From contig NZ_JAGPYK010000026.1 of the NCBI RefSeq assembly GCF_018070045.1, positions 1 through 64,000 on the forward strand: DNA of 64,000 nt, in the 5' to 3' direction. The position numbers were made by a program, and so were the translations under genes. The DNA is from Micromonospora sp. U21 (GTDB lineage: Bacteria; Actinomycetota; Actinomycetes; Mycobacteriales; Micromonosporaceae). Below the pieces are notes generated by a model that saw only the letters and a program-made list of their open reading frames with translations, made no database searches and was not told the DNA's origin. Below, piece by piece: positions 1 through 8,453 of this stretch. Within the stretch, counting starts at the first letter, position 1. Each line of letters opens with the position of its first letter.

Positions 1-31
1 GGGAACAACCGGACCTGCACGACGATCTTCA

Positions 32-457
32 CTAGGCGTCCTGGTCGGCGTAGTCCTCTTCGGCGGCCATCGACTTCGGCCACCGCCGCCAGGCAGCCCG
101 GTCCGCTTCGTCTTCGGAGCAGCGAGTCACGGTCGTCAGGTGGGTCACGGCGTCGTCGATGTAGAGCGCAGCCTGATCAACCGTGCCGAGGTCCGGGGCG
201 TCGTAGCCGAGCCGCGCCAGTTCCGCGTCCAGCTCTGCGGCCCGCGCCTCGCTGGCCTGCTGCACACTGCCCGCGTGGCGACGTCGCGCTTCGATCAGCC
301 AGTCCGGCCTGCTCTCACGCAGCGACCGCACGTCCCGTTGGCTCCAGGGGCGGTCAAGTTTCGGCAGGTCCGCGTCGTCGATGCCGAGGACCTTGGCCGC
401 CCAACTCGGCTTCACGACCTCGTCCAGTTTTTCGCAGGCATGACCACACCGTCTCAT
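32..457 (-). CDS. Hypothetical actinobacterial protein, 141 aa
   Basis: I do not recognise a named family. The product is a charged, mostly helical soluble protein with no signal peptide or membrane segment. The N-terminal third (KLDEVVKPSWAAKVLGIDD) reads like a small helical DNA- or protein-binding segment, followed by an Arg/Glu/Ala-rich helix around residues 45-85. The ATG at 457 is the first possible start and has only a weak purine stretch upstream. Codon use with G/C third positions supports a real gene. It ends near the window edge, so the downstream neighbour is unknown. On the other side it abuts a transposase remnant, which may have cut off its own promoter context. Confidence 0.6.
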   Translation of the reverse strand: MRRCGHACEKLDEVVKPSWAAKVLGIDDADLPKLDRPWSQRDVRSLRESRPDWLIEARRRHAGSVQQASEARAAELDAELARLGYDAPDLGTVDQAALYIDDAVTHLTTVTRCSEDEADRAAWRRWPKSMAAEEDYADQDA

Positions 458-509
458 CTTATCTATGTCACCACCATGAACCCCGGACCCGAATATTCGC
501 AGAGGTAGA

Positions 510-898
510 AGCGTTGTCTACAACCTGCACCTACATCTTGTCTTCGTCACCAAGTATCGGCGGGACGTCCTCAACGACCCGCGATGCTCATCCACTGCGA
601 ACAGGTCATGCCACAGGTCTGCGCCGACCTGGGCGCCGAACTGCGCGAGTTCAACGGCGAGGACGACCACGTCCACCTGCTCGTGCACTACCCGCCCAAA
701 CTGCCGATCTCCACACTGGTCAACCGACTCAAGGGCGTCTCAGCGCACTACCTACGCAAGGAGTACACCGACCGGATCAACCGGCACGTCATGCACGGGC
801 ACCTATGGTCCCCTTCGTACTTCGCCGCGTCCTGCGGCGGCGCCCCACTAGAAGTGATCAAGGACTACATCAAAGAACAGAAACGTCCCGGTCCGTGA
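510..898 (+). pseudogene. IS200/IS605-type TnpA transposase, frameshifted remnant
   Basis: This is the single-strand Y1 (HUH) transposase of an IS200-like element. The first piece, starting near 513, reads VVYNLHLHLVFVTKYRRDVL. The reading then jumps frame at about 583 into MLIHCEQVM, followed by the HUH motif (DDHVHLLVHY), the zone carrying the catalytic tyrosine (SPSYFAASCGG) and the usual tail ending at 898. A single-base shift at about 583, together with the absence of an in-frame ATG or GTG at the 5' end, means it should not make an intact transposase. Intact relatives are about 130-150 aa. The element lies inside the remains of a GH65 gene. Confidence 0.8.
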
Positions 899-912
899 CG
901 CGACTCCTCCCA

Positions 913-924
913 GCCCTGAAGGGC
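913..924. repeat. Small hairpin at the right end of the IS200-like element
   Basis: GCCC-TGAA-GGGC lies 14 nt downstream of the tnpA stop. IS200/IS605 elements carry subterminal hairpins that the Y1 transposase recognises, and this position fits the right end. The cleavage site itself cannot be fixed from sequence; it should lie between here and about 945, where GH65 coding sequence resumes. Confidence 0.5.
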
Positions 925-945
925 CAGGATTCCTCGCTAATCCAG

Positions 946-1416
946 TTGAGCCGGGTAGCGCACGCATGGGTTCTGGCCCGCACCGATCGCGGCCGATCCT
1001 TCGAGATGCTGCTGACCGCACTCGGCACCGACCTCGCGGATCCGGAGCACAGCTCGACGCGGAACGGCATACACCTCGGCGCCACTGCCGGAACGCTGGA
1101 CATCCTGCAACGCTGCTACACCGGCCTGGAGGCCCGCGGCGACGTGCTCCGGCTCAACCTGCTGCTGCCCGAAGGGCTCGACCGGCTCGACTGCGTGATC
1201 CGGTACCGAAACCAGCTGATCTCCCTGCATGTCTACCACGAGCGGTTGCGGATCTCGGCCGCCCCCGGGTCGGGGCAGCCCGTCCCGGTGGCCGTCCGGG
1301 GCAGGTCCTTCATGCTCTGCCCCGGTACGATCGTCGCCGTCGCGCTCCACGGCCGCGCCGAGCCCGCGAGTCGACCGGATCAGGGCAGTGCACCGCCCGA
1401 CGCGGCGGAATCGTGA
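946..1416 (+). pseudogene. C-terminal fragment of a GH65 family phosphorylase/hydrolase
   Basis: From about 946 the frame encodes the end of a glycoside hydrolase family 65 enzyme (trehalose/maltose/kojibiose phosphorylase type). It shows SRVAHAWVLARTDR, then NGIHLGATAGTLDILQRCYTG, then the beta-sandwich C-terminal domain (RLDCVIRYRNQLISLHV and PVAVRGRSFMLCPGTIVAVAL). Only about 155 of an expected 750-800 residues remain; the catalytic (alpha/alpha)6 barrel is missing. The break coincides with the right end of the IS200-like remnant, so insertion or a later deletion probably removed the 5' part. An open frame happens to run through both pieces, but it is not one gene. Confidence 0.75.
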
Positions 1417-1494
1417 CGAGACCTGGCACGGGCAGCGGGCCGCCCGATGCCGGCGAGATGGCCGTCCCCGGGCGCAGTTGATTCAGGCCGGTGC

Positions 1495-2905
<1,411 letters not shown>

Positions 2906-2907
2906 CT

Positions 2908-3090
2908 GACGGCACCCGAAACGAGATCCTCGACAAGTACCGGGCGTATCTGCTCGGCCGACCCGACCTCCTCGCCCTCCGCGCCGGCCTGCGCGGACGC
3001 CGGCTCGGCTGCTGGTGCGTGCCGGAGCGCTGCCACGCCGAGGTTATCGCCGAACTCGCCGACTCGCTGCCACCGTCGAGCCTTCGGTAG
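2908..3090 (+). pseudogene. DUF4326 protein, C-terminal fragment
   Basis: The frame encodes DGTRNEILDKYRAYLLGR, then the family core GRRLGCWCVPERCHAEVIAEL. The CWC...CH pattern is characteristic of the DUF4326 family. The N-terminal half (normally including a conserved RPSPWGNPF-like segment) is absent, and the sequence joins directly, in opposite orientation, to the 5'-truncated dehydrogenase. Both genes have lost their 5' ends at the same point, so one deletion or recombination probably made the junction. No start codon or ribosome site belongs to this fragment. Confidence 0.7.
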
Positions 3091-3110
3091 AAAGCCCGGC
3101 GGAGATCTGC

Positions 3111-3515
3111 CTAGCGGACGTGGTCTGCATCGGGCACGGTGTCGAGATAGAGGAAGTCGGTCACGCCGATCACCCCGACGACCTGGCGCACGACCGGCGG
3201 CATGTCCCGGCGGGTGGGGTCGTGCACGAGGCGGGGACCGGTGAGGGGCACTCGCCGGCCGCGGGTCTCCAGCTCACAGCCGCCGGCCGCCAGTACGTTT
3301 CTCGCCCAGTCGGTGACCCCGTAGGTCAGCGCGGCGACGTAACCGTCGGACGTCCGGAAGATATTGATCGGAGTCCGGTACACCCGACCGGAGCGGCGGC
3401 CCCGGTGGATGATGACGCCGAAGCCGGGCAGCCGCCCGGCCAGCGGACCGGTCACGCGGTTGGTGACGACCCAGTTGAACCGCGCCAAGCGTCTGGGTAA
3501 CACCATGGCCACCAT
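3111..3515 (-). CDS. Deazaflavin-dependent nitroreductase family protein (Ddn-like), 134 aa
   Basis: This looks like a small split-beta-barrel protein of the F420-dependent nitroreductase (Ddn/AclJ) family. Family features seen are the RRSGRVYRTPINIF strand pair, the DWARNVLAAGGCELETRGRR block and a C-terminal DFLYLDTVP. Family members are about 130-150 aa and use reduced F420 to reduce nitro compounds or quinones; the substrate here cannot be read from sequence. I chose the ATG at 3515 because the reading frame further upstream (to 3986) is Ser/Arg-rich and unlike coding sequence. A second ATG 9 nt downstream is possible. The gene appears intact, unlike its left neighbours. Confidence 0.8.
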   Translation of the reverse strand: MVAMVLPRRLARFNWVVTNRVTGPLAGRLPGFGVIIHRGRRSGRVYRTPINIFRTSDGYVAALTYGVTDWARNVLAAGGCELETRGRRVPLTGPRLVHDPTRRDMPPVVRQVVGVIGVTDFLYLDTVPDADHVR

Positions 3516-3827
3516 GTTCGCCCAGGTGCGATCGACGCGTCGGCCGGACACTTCGATCGCTGCACTGGTTTTGCTAACCGCCGACCGGGCGGCATGGTGC
3601 TGCCAGGATTCCAGAACGCCCACATTCACCCGCCCTCGGCCCGGCGCAACCGGCCACGGGTCTGGCTCAACGACCTCGGGGGCGTCTGCCGACCGGCTCG
3701 CCGAGTGCGGCGGCGACAATAGCACGATTAATGCTATTTGGCGGCACATGTGGCGTTGCAAACATAGCAGCACCCGTATGGCCAGCCGGAGAGATGTGAA
3801 GCAGCATGTAGACAAAGTTTTAGTGGG
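3516..3827. other. Intergenic region, 312 bp, relatively AT-rich
   Basis: It separates the divergent Ddn-like gene and the 384-aa gene. The stretch 3715-3825 is more AT-rich than its surroundings, with runs such as ACGATTAATGCTATTT, which suits promoters for one or both genes. I cannot assign exact -35/-10 boxes and see no convincing small ORF or RNA. Confidence 0.4.
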
Positions 3828-4982
3828 GTGGTTCAGGTGGTCAGTACCTGTAAAACAATTCGCAATTTTCGCCAGTTCCCCGTGGAGGCCCAGCGATCGG
3901 CGGATGGGGCGGCACAGGAGCGTGAGCGGCGCCTCCAGACGATCACCAAAAAGCGCAGCAGCAAAGCTGCGAAGCTGTCGGCTCACGCAAGCCAGCGGCT
4001 GCAGCGCCTGCTAGGAGACGACACCTGGGCGGACTTGAGGCAACTGATGCAGCAGGAACGGCTGACGTTTCGTGACCTGCTCCAGCCGCCCCAAGGGTTG
4101 AGGTCGCCCTACGCGAAACTCAACAAAGCCAGGAAACATAAGGCCGACGCATTCCTGCGAAGTCGAGACGTCAGACGCGAGGCCATTGCCGCAATAGCGA
4201 CGGATTACCACGATTCAATAACCGACGTCTTCACGGTCGACGACAACATCAGCACCGGATTCCACCTCTCGAGCAACCTCGACAAGTGGTTGAGCCTGTC
4301 TCCGTTCCACGATCATGCGCTCCCCTGGGGAGTCTTCGAACCCGACGACAGCCAGGACCCGCACCGGTGGGAAGTGTTCCGGCCGCCGTTCTTCGGGTTC
4401 AACTTCGGCTTCACCCCGGTGCACAACGACAACTTCGTCGTTGATCGCATCCATACGCTCAACCCGTCGGTCGGCGACGTCGGCATCTCGATCACAATGG
4501 ACAACAGCGACGCAGGCGACTTCGACTACGCGTCCGGCGACGCGTTCAGCTCGATAGCGTTCGGCTTCGTGCCGCCCACCACCGGCCTGGTCGAGGTCCT
4601 CATCGACGCGCAGTGCGTCGAGGCGACGCACCGCCTGGAAACAGAGGACGAATGGGGCTGGTCGAACTCTGGCACAGGCCAGCGGAACTTCCTGATGCTC
4701 GACGTCCTGCATCCCAACGTGGCCGAGCCCTCGTATGCCGAGATGTCGGTCTTCCACGAGGAGACCGACGATGACGAGAGCTTCCTGCAGGAGAAGTTGA
4801 CCCGTGGCGCCCACTACTTCGCGCAACTGTTCAGCGCGGGGCCGGTGCCGGCAGGTCAGTCCGTCGTCGTGTGCGCCGGGACGCGTTCGTTCGACATCAG
4901 CGGCACAAACGACGTGTCCATTGACAGCACGTCCGACTTTAGGTGGTTCATCAGCTCGGTAGAGGTACGAGTCTCGCCCTGA
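3828..4982 (+). CDS. Hypothetical protein, 384 aa
   Basis: I do not recognise this family. The first 130 residues are basic and helical (KKRSSKAAKLSAHASQRLQ; KARKHKADAFLRSRDVRREA). From about residue 135 the composition changes to aromatic, acidic, beta-rich sequence (FFGFNFGFTPVHNDNFVVD; SSIAFGFVPPTTGLVEVLIDAQ; DFRWFISSVEVRV) that looks like a beta-sandwich. There is no signal peptide, membrane segment or Cys cluster. The start is uncertain: GTG 3828 is the first, but GTG 3837 is equally weak in ribosome-site terms. The product could be a self-assembling or carbohydrate/ligand-binding domain, but that is only a fold impression. Base composition is less GC-biased than neighbouring housekeeping genes. 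Confidence 0.6.
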   Translation: MVQVVSTCKTIRNFRQFPVEAQRSADGAAQERERRLQTITKKRSSKAAKLSAHASQRLQRLLGDDTWADLRQLMQQERLTFRDLLQPPQGLRSPYAKLNKARKHKADAFLRSRDVRREAIAAIATDYHDSITDVFTVDDNISTGFHLSSNLDKWLSLSPFHDHALPWGVFEPDDSQDPHRWEVFRPPFFGFNFGFTPVHNDNFVVDRIHTLNPSVGDVGISITMDNSDAGDFDYASGDAFSSIAFGFVPPTTGLVEVLIDAQCVEATHRLETEDEWGWSNSGTGQRNFLMLDVLHPNVAEPSYAEMSVFHEETDDDESFLQEKLTRGAHYFAQLFSAGPVPAGQSVVVCAGTRSFDISGTNDVSIDSTSDFRWFISSVEVRVSP

Positions 4983-5052
4983 TCACCAGGGGCCCGATCA
5001 CGATGGTTGGTCTGGCCGTGACCAAGGGTGCCGGCGGCGCCTGTCGTCAGGC

Positions 5053-5502
5053 TCAGGCAGAGGCTGCCCGACCCATCTCGGCGAGGATCCCGGTGCCCTG
5101 GCCGAGCTCGATCAGGTAGCCGTCCGGATCACGCAGGTAGCACCGGATCTCGACGCCATGGTCCTTCGGCTCGGTCAGGAACTCCCCACCCCGTGACCGC
5201 CACTGCTCATAGACCGCCCGGACGTCGGTGACCCGGACGTTCATCGCGCCGCTGAGCGTCCGCGAATCCGGCGGCGCCTGCGCCTGCACATCCGGCTTGT
5301 CGTCGGTCGGACCACCCTCGTCGTTGATCACGATGTAGCTGTTGTGGAACCGCAGGATCGCCGGCTGGCGTTCCCGCACCACCGTCGCTCCCAGCACCCG
5401 CTGGTAGAACTCCCGTGAACGGTCCACATCCCGCACGATCAGCAGGTGCGTCAGCACCAGCCCAGCCTCGGGCTGGAAGTAGTCGGGCGCCTCGCTCGCC
5501 AT
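5053..5502 (-). CDS. VOC family protein (glyoxalase/dioxygenase-like), 149 aa
   Basis: A single vicinal-oxygen-chelate module pair: the first beta-alpha-beta unit runs THLLIVRDVDRSREFYQRVLG and the second MNVRVTDVRAVYEQWRSRG...RCYLRDPDGYLIELGQG. The conserved FY and DPDG(Y)xIEL signatures are present. Metal ligands expected in this fold are the His in THL and the Glu in IEL. Such proteins include lactoylglutathione lyases, ring-cleaving dioxygenases and resistance proteins; the substrate cannot be assigned. ATG 5502 is preceded by a strong GGGGGAGG ribosome site. The gene faces away from the plus-strand PPOX-like gene, with about 120 bp of shared promoter region. Confidence 0.8.
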   Translation of the reverse strand: MASEAPDYFQPEAGLVLTHLLIVRDVDRSREFYQRVLGATVVRERQPAILRFHNSYIVINDEGGPTDDKPDVQAQAPPDSRTLSGAMNVRVTDVRAVYEQWRSRGGEFLTEPKDHGVEIRCYLRDPDGYLIELGQGTGILAEMGRAASA

Positions 5503-5612
5503 CACGCCTCCCCCGGGTCCGATCGGCACGGCGTACCCGAGTGCGGCGCTGGCACACCCACCGGCTCGACGATGCCGCGGCCACAACGAGTCACCATGGC
5601 CGGGTCGGCTGT

Positions 5613-5618
5613 TACCGT
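5613..5618 (+). promoter_or_regulatory. -10 element for a leaderless transcript
   Basis: TACCGT matches the actinobacterial TANNNT -10 pattern and ends 7 nt before the GTG at 5626, which has no ribosome site. That spacing would place transcription start on the start codon. It is the reason for choosing GTG 5626 over ATG 5596. Confidence 0.45.
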
Positions 5619-5625
5619 CGGGTCT

Positions 5626-6060
5626 GTGCCCGCCGACGAGATCCGGCATCGGGTCCGGTCGGCCAGGGTGGCCCGGTTGGCCACCGTCGCGGCGGATGGG
5701 CGTCCCCACCTGGTGCCCGTGTGCTTCGTGCTGCTCGACGAGGTCGTCTACCACGTGGTGGATGAGAAGCCCAAGCGCCACCGGCGGCTACGCCGGCTCG
5801 AGAACATTCAGGCGACGGGGCACACCTGCCTGCTGGTCGACGAGTACGACGAGGACTGGTCGCGGCTGTGGTGGGTCCGGCTGGACGGGCACGGCCGGCT
5901 GGTGCAGGACCGCGCCGAGGAGGCTACGGCCCGCGCGGCCCTGGCCGACAAGTACCCGCAGTACGTCCAGCGGCCACCAGCCGGACCGGTGGTCGCGATC
6001 CGGGTGACCGGCTGGTCGGCGTGGACTGCGGCGGACGCGGCGACCGACCCGGCCGGGTGA
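5626..6060 (+). CDS. PPOX-class F420-dependent oxidoreductase, Rv0121c-like, 144 aa
   Basis: A flavin/deazaflavin split-barrel protein of the pyridoxamine-5'-phosphate-oxidase superfamily. The N-terminal ARVARLATVAADGRPHLVPV is the hallmark first hairpin. It is followed by the KPKRHRRLRRLENI cofactor-phosphate-binding stretch and WSRLWWVRLDGHGRL. Actinobacterial relatives bind F420 rather than FMN, and the physiological substrate is unknown. The GTG start gives an N-terminus (VPADEIRHRVRSARVARL) that matches family length. The gene converges on the LLM-type F420 enzyme with only 16 bp between stops, so two F420-type enzymes lie side by side. Confidence 0.78.
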   Translation: MPADEIRHRVRSARVARLATVAADGRPHLVPVCFVLLDEVVYHVVDEKPKRHRRLRRLENIQATGHTCLLVDEYDEDWSRLWWVRLDGHGRLVQDRAEEATARAALADKYPQYVQRPPAGPVVAIRVTGWSAWTAADAATDPAG

Positions 6061-6076
6061 GCGCCGGTCAGGGGTG

Positions 6077-6988
6077 TCAGCGGGTGGGAGCGAGGGCGTC
6101 GAGCACCTCGTCGGCCCGGCGCAGCGACGCCTGCGCGTCGGCGCGGGGTGAGCCGATCTCCGGATCGAAGTTGAGGTCCACGAACAGTTCCGTGATGCCG
6201 GCTTCGGCAAGCCTGCCGAGATCCGATCGGATCTGCTCGAGCGTGCCGGTGAGCGGCTCGCGATCGGGCGGGCCGGTCGGGCGTACGCGGACCGCGCCGC
6301 GGCAGACGAATCGCAGTGAGCCGGGATCGCGGCCGGCCTCCGCAGCGGCGGCCTTGACGGTCGCGACCGCCTCGCCGATGCCCGTCAGGTCCGCCTGGCT
6401 GCCACTGACCCAGCCGTCGGCGAGCCGGCCGGCCCGGCGCAGCGCGGCGGGCGCCTGGCCGCCGAGCAGGATCGGCGGGTGTGGCCGCTGCACGGGTTTC
6501 GGCTCCAGGCGCGTCGGCGGGACCTGGTAGAACTCGCCGCGATGCTCGGCGACGTCGTCCTGCCAGAGAGCGCGGAGAACGGCGAGGAACTCCTCGGCGC
6601 GCTGGCCCCGCCGATGCTTGCTCACCCCCGTCGCCTGGTACTCCTCATCCGCCCAGCCCAGGCCGAGACCCACGTCGAGTCGTCCGCCGGCGAGGATGTC
6701 GAGAGTCGCTGTCTGCTTGGCCAGCAGCACCGGAGAGACGAACGGCATGTTGAGCACCGCGACGCCGAGCCGGATCCGCGTGGTGTGGGCCGCCAGGAAC
6801 GCCAGCGTGGTCAGCGGGTCCTGGACGCCGTGGTAGGTCTCGCTCCAACCGAGGTCAGCGGGGACCAGGAGCCGCTGGAACGTCCAGAGCGAGTGGTATC
6901 CGAGCTGCTCGGCGCGGCGGGCGACATGGATCATGTTCTCCGGTGTGGCCCACGAGCCGGAGACGGGCGGGGCGAATCCAACCTCCAC
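6077..6988 (-). CDS. LLM class F420-dependent oxidoreductase, 303 aa
   Basis: A luciferase-like (beta/alpha)8 oxidoreductase. Seen are the N-terminal strand MEVGFAPPVSG, the RRAEQLGYHSLWTFQRLL helix-strand, TTRIRLGVAVLNMPF, the LDILAGGRLDVGLGLGW segment typical of F420-binding LLM enzymes, and PPILLGGQAPAALRRAGR. Length is standard (about 300). Family members move hydride from F420H2 to diverse substrates; nothing here fixes which. The GTG start at 6988 has no ribosome site but lies 6 nt after a TANNNT -10 box, suggesting leaderless translation. It is preceded by two DUF2267 genes transcribed the same way. Confidence 0.85.
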   Translation of the reverse strand: MEVGFAPPVSGSWATPENMIHVARRAEQLGYHSLWTFQRLLVPADLGWSETYHGVQDPLTTLAFLAAHTTRIRLGVAVLNMPFVSPVLLAKQTATLDILAGGRLDVGLGLGWADEEYQATGVSKHRRGQRAEEFLAVLRALWQDDVAEHRGEFYQVPPTRLEPKPVQRPHPPILLGGQAPAALRRAGRLADGWVSGSQADLTGIGEAVATVKAAAAEAGRDPGSLRFVCRGAVRVRPTGPPDREPLTGTLEQIRSDLGRLAEAGITELFVDLNFDPEIGSPRADAQASLRRADEVLDALAPTR

Positions 6989-6994
6989 CCGCGC

Positions 6995-7000
6995 ACCGTA
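6995..7000 (-). promoter_or_regulatory. -10 element for the LLM oxidoreductase gene
   Basis: On the minus strand TACGGT (TANNNT) sits 6 nt before the GTG at 6988, with no Shine-Dalgarno in between. This is the usual layout for leaderless mRNAs in actinomycetes and supports that start. Confidence 0.4.
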
Positions 7001-7029
7001 CCCGGATCGGACCAGAGAAGTGGCTAGGT

Positions 7030-7422
7030 TCAGGCCCCGACGCTGCGGTCCACCGGACGCAGCAGCCGCCGGAAGTCCTTCGGCAGCTCGGATTCCAGGC
7101 TCTCAAGGTCTTCCGCGCTCACCGCCTCGCGCAGGGTTGTCAACACGGCGCGGGCAACCTCAGCGGTCCGGTCGCCATCCGTTCCCGCGCGGACCCCCAC
7201 CTCATTGAGGAACTCCACGAGGTCGAGCTGTTCGGCGAAGTCCACGTCCTTGTGCAGGTACCCCCGCAACTCCTCGGGGACCTGGGAAGCCAGGTGCCGC
7301 GCCTCGCCGCCACTGACGCCTTCCCCCAAGGTCGTGAGCGTGGCCCCGACGATCTTTGCCGCCTCCGCCGCCGGCATGCCCGCCCGCTTCCCCACCGATT
7401 CGAGAAACTCGGCGTAGTTCAC
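7030..7422 (-). CDS. DUF2267 domain protein, 130 aa
   Basis: An all-alpha protein of the DUF2267 family, built from two related halves: MNYAEFLESVGKRAGMP...LTTLGEGVSGGEARHLASQVPEEL and LVEFLNEVGVRAG...LTTLREAVSAEDLESLESELPKDF. The pattern of a short helix, a TLxxxVS turn and a LPxxF end is typical. The function of the family is not established. The start is ATG 7422, preceded on the minus strand by GGGAAGGAG. It lies 48 bp downstream of a second copy in the same orientation and is probably co-transcribed with it. Confidence 0.85.
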   Translation of the reverse strand: MNYAEFLESVGKRAGMPAAEAAKIVGATLTTLGEGVSGGEARHLASQVPEELRGYLHKDVDFAEQLDLVEFLNEVGVRAGTDGDRTAEVARAVLTTLREAVSAEDLESLESELPKDFRRLLRPVDRSVGA

Positions 7423-7470
7423 CAGTTCTCCTTCCCGACCAGTTGGTGTGCCTCGCAGCGTCCGTGCGTG

Positions 7471-7890
7471 CTACGAGCCGAGGTGCTGCCGGCCACCGGC
7501 GCCCACCGGTTCGATCACCTGCTGGAACTCCTTCGGCAGCTGGGCCAGCGCGTCCTCGAACTGGTCACGGGAAACAGCCTCACGGAGCGTGGTGAGCACC
7601 GCGCCGACCCCGGCAGCGGCGAGCGCACGGTCGATGGCCGGGTGGTCCGCCACCCGCCGCACGAACTCGTCGAGCCCGAACGACTGGGCATGTTCCTGCC
7701 TTCTATGCGGTAGGGGTCTGCGCAGGTGATCGTCAAGCCCTCCGGGAAGCTGATACGCAAGGTTCTCAGCCTGGCCGGCACTGATCCGATCTGCCAACGT
7801 CTCCAACGTCGCGCGGCTGAGTGTCGCCGCCTGATCGGTCGACACCTTCGCCCGCGTGGCCACTGCGTTGATGAAATCCTGGTATTCCAC
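7471..7890 (-). CDS. DUF2267 domain protein, 139 aa (tandem paralogue)
   Basis: A second DUF2267 protein with the same two-repeat plan: VEYQDFINAVATRAKV...LETLADRISAGQAENLAYQLPGGL, then FVRRVADHP...LTTLREAVSRDQFEDALAQLPKEF. It is clearly paralogous to the following gene but diverged outside the signature turns, and it carries a longer link (RRPLPHRRQEHAQ) between the halves. GTG 7890 is chosen because an AAGGAGAATCAG ribosome site precedes it; a longer frame to 7968 lacks one. Tandem DUF2267 genes suggest duplication of a helical binding protein with related partners. Confidence 0.82.
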   Translation of the reverse strand: MEYQDFINAVATRAKVSTDQAATLSRATLETLADRISAGQAENLAYQLPGGLDDHLRRPLPHRRQEHAQSFGLDEFVRRVADHPAIDRALAAAGVGAVLTTLREAVSRDQFEDALAQLPKEFQQVIEPVGAGGRQHLGS

Positions 7891-8453
7891 CTGATTCTCC
7901 TTCCAAGCCGGATCGCCGTCGAACCGCCAGTTGCGAGCCCCTGACCTCAATGCGCCGCGATCGCACACTTCACCTCTCGGGTGCCGAGCGAACTGGTACC
8001 TCGACAGCCTCCTGGGACGGGGGGTGACCCCGCCTCATCCCCATCGGGCGAATCACCGAGCCGCGCTACGGTGACATCCTCAACATTCCGATGGACGGCA
8101 CGGGCGGCAGCGCCGGCCCCGCCTGTCGGGCTTGGGCGGGCGAGCAGCAGCAGGCCATCGGCGCAGCTCGCCGCCATCCTCAGCTCGCACAGGTCCGCGT
8201 GTGGTCTCCTCGCCCACGGCACCACTGTCGGTATGTCCGGCCAACGGCCGATCTCGGCGGGTGGCCGGCAAATGGCCCGGCGGTGTCCACGGCCGGAATC
8301 ACCGGCTACGGCCCGATAGACGGTTGTGAAGGTCCGCGTCGCCCAGCATGATCGTTCTGTGGCGCGGTGGCCACCCGGTCGCCGGGAGACTCGGGCAGCC
8401 CCTCGGGGTGCTGCCGCGGTGACGACCCAGTGAGGAGGTGACGGGACGATCTC
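7891..8453. other. Non-coding gap of about 560 bp
   Basis: This gap separates the divergent DUF2267 pair and the PucR gene. Several open frames cross it on both strands but all are Arg/Pro/Ala-rich without family signatures or ribosome sites. I see no RNA gene or element. It presumably holds the two divergent promoters. A GAGGAGGTG motif at about 8431 lies 15 nt before the PucR ATG, rather far for a ribosome site. Confidence 0.4.

Noticed and set aside
514-1416. A 300-codon continuous open frame
   Set aside because: It is a chance join of an out-of-frame reading of the transposase with the real GH65 tail; only the part after about 946 has family signatures.
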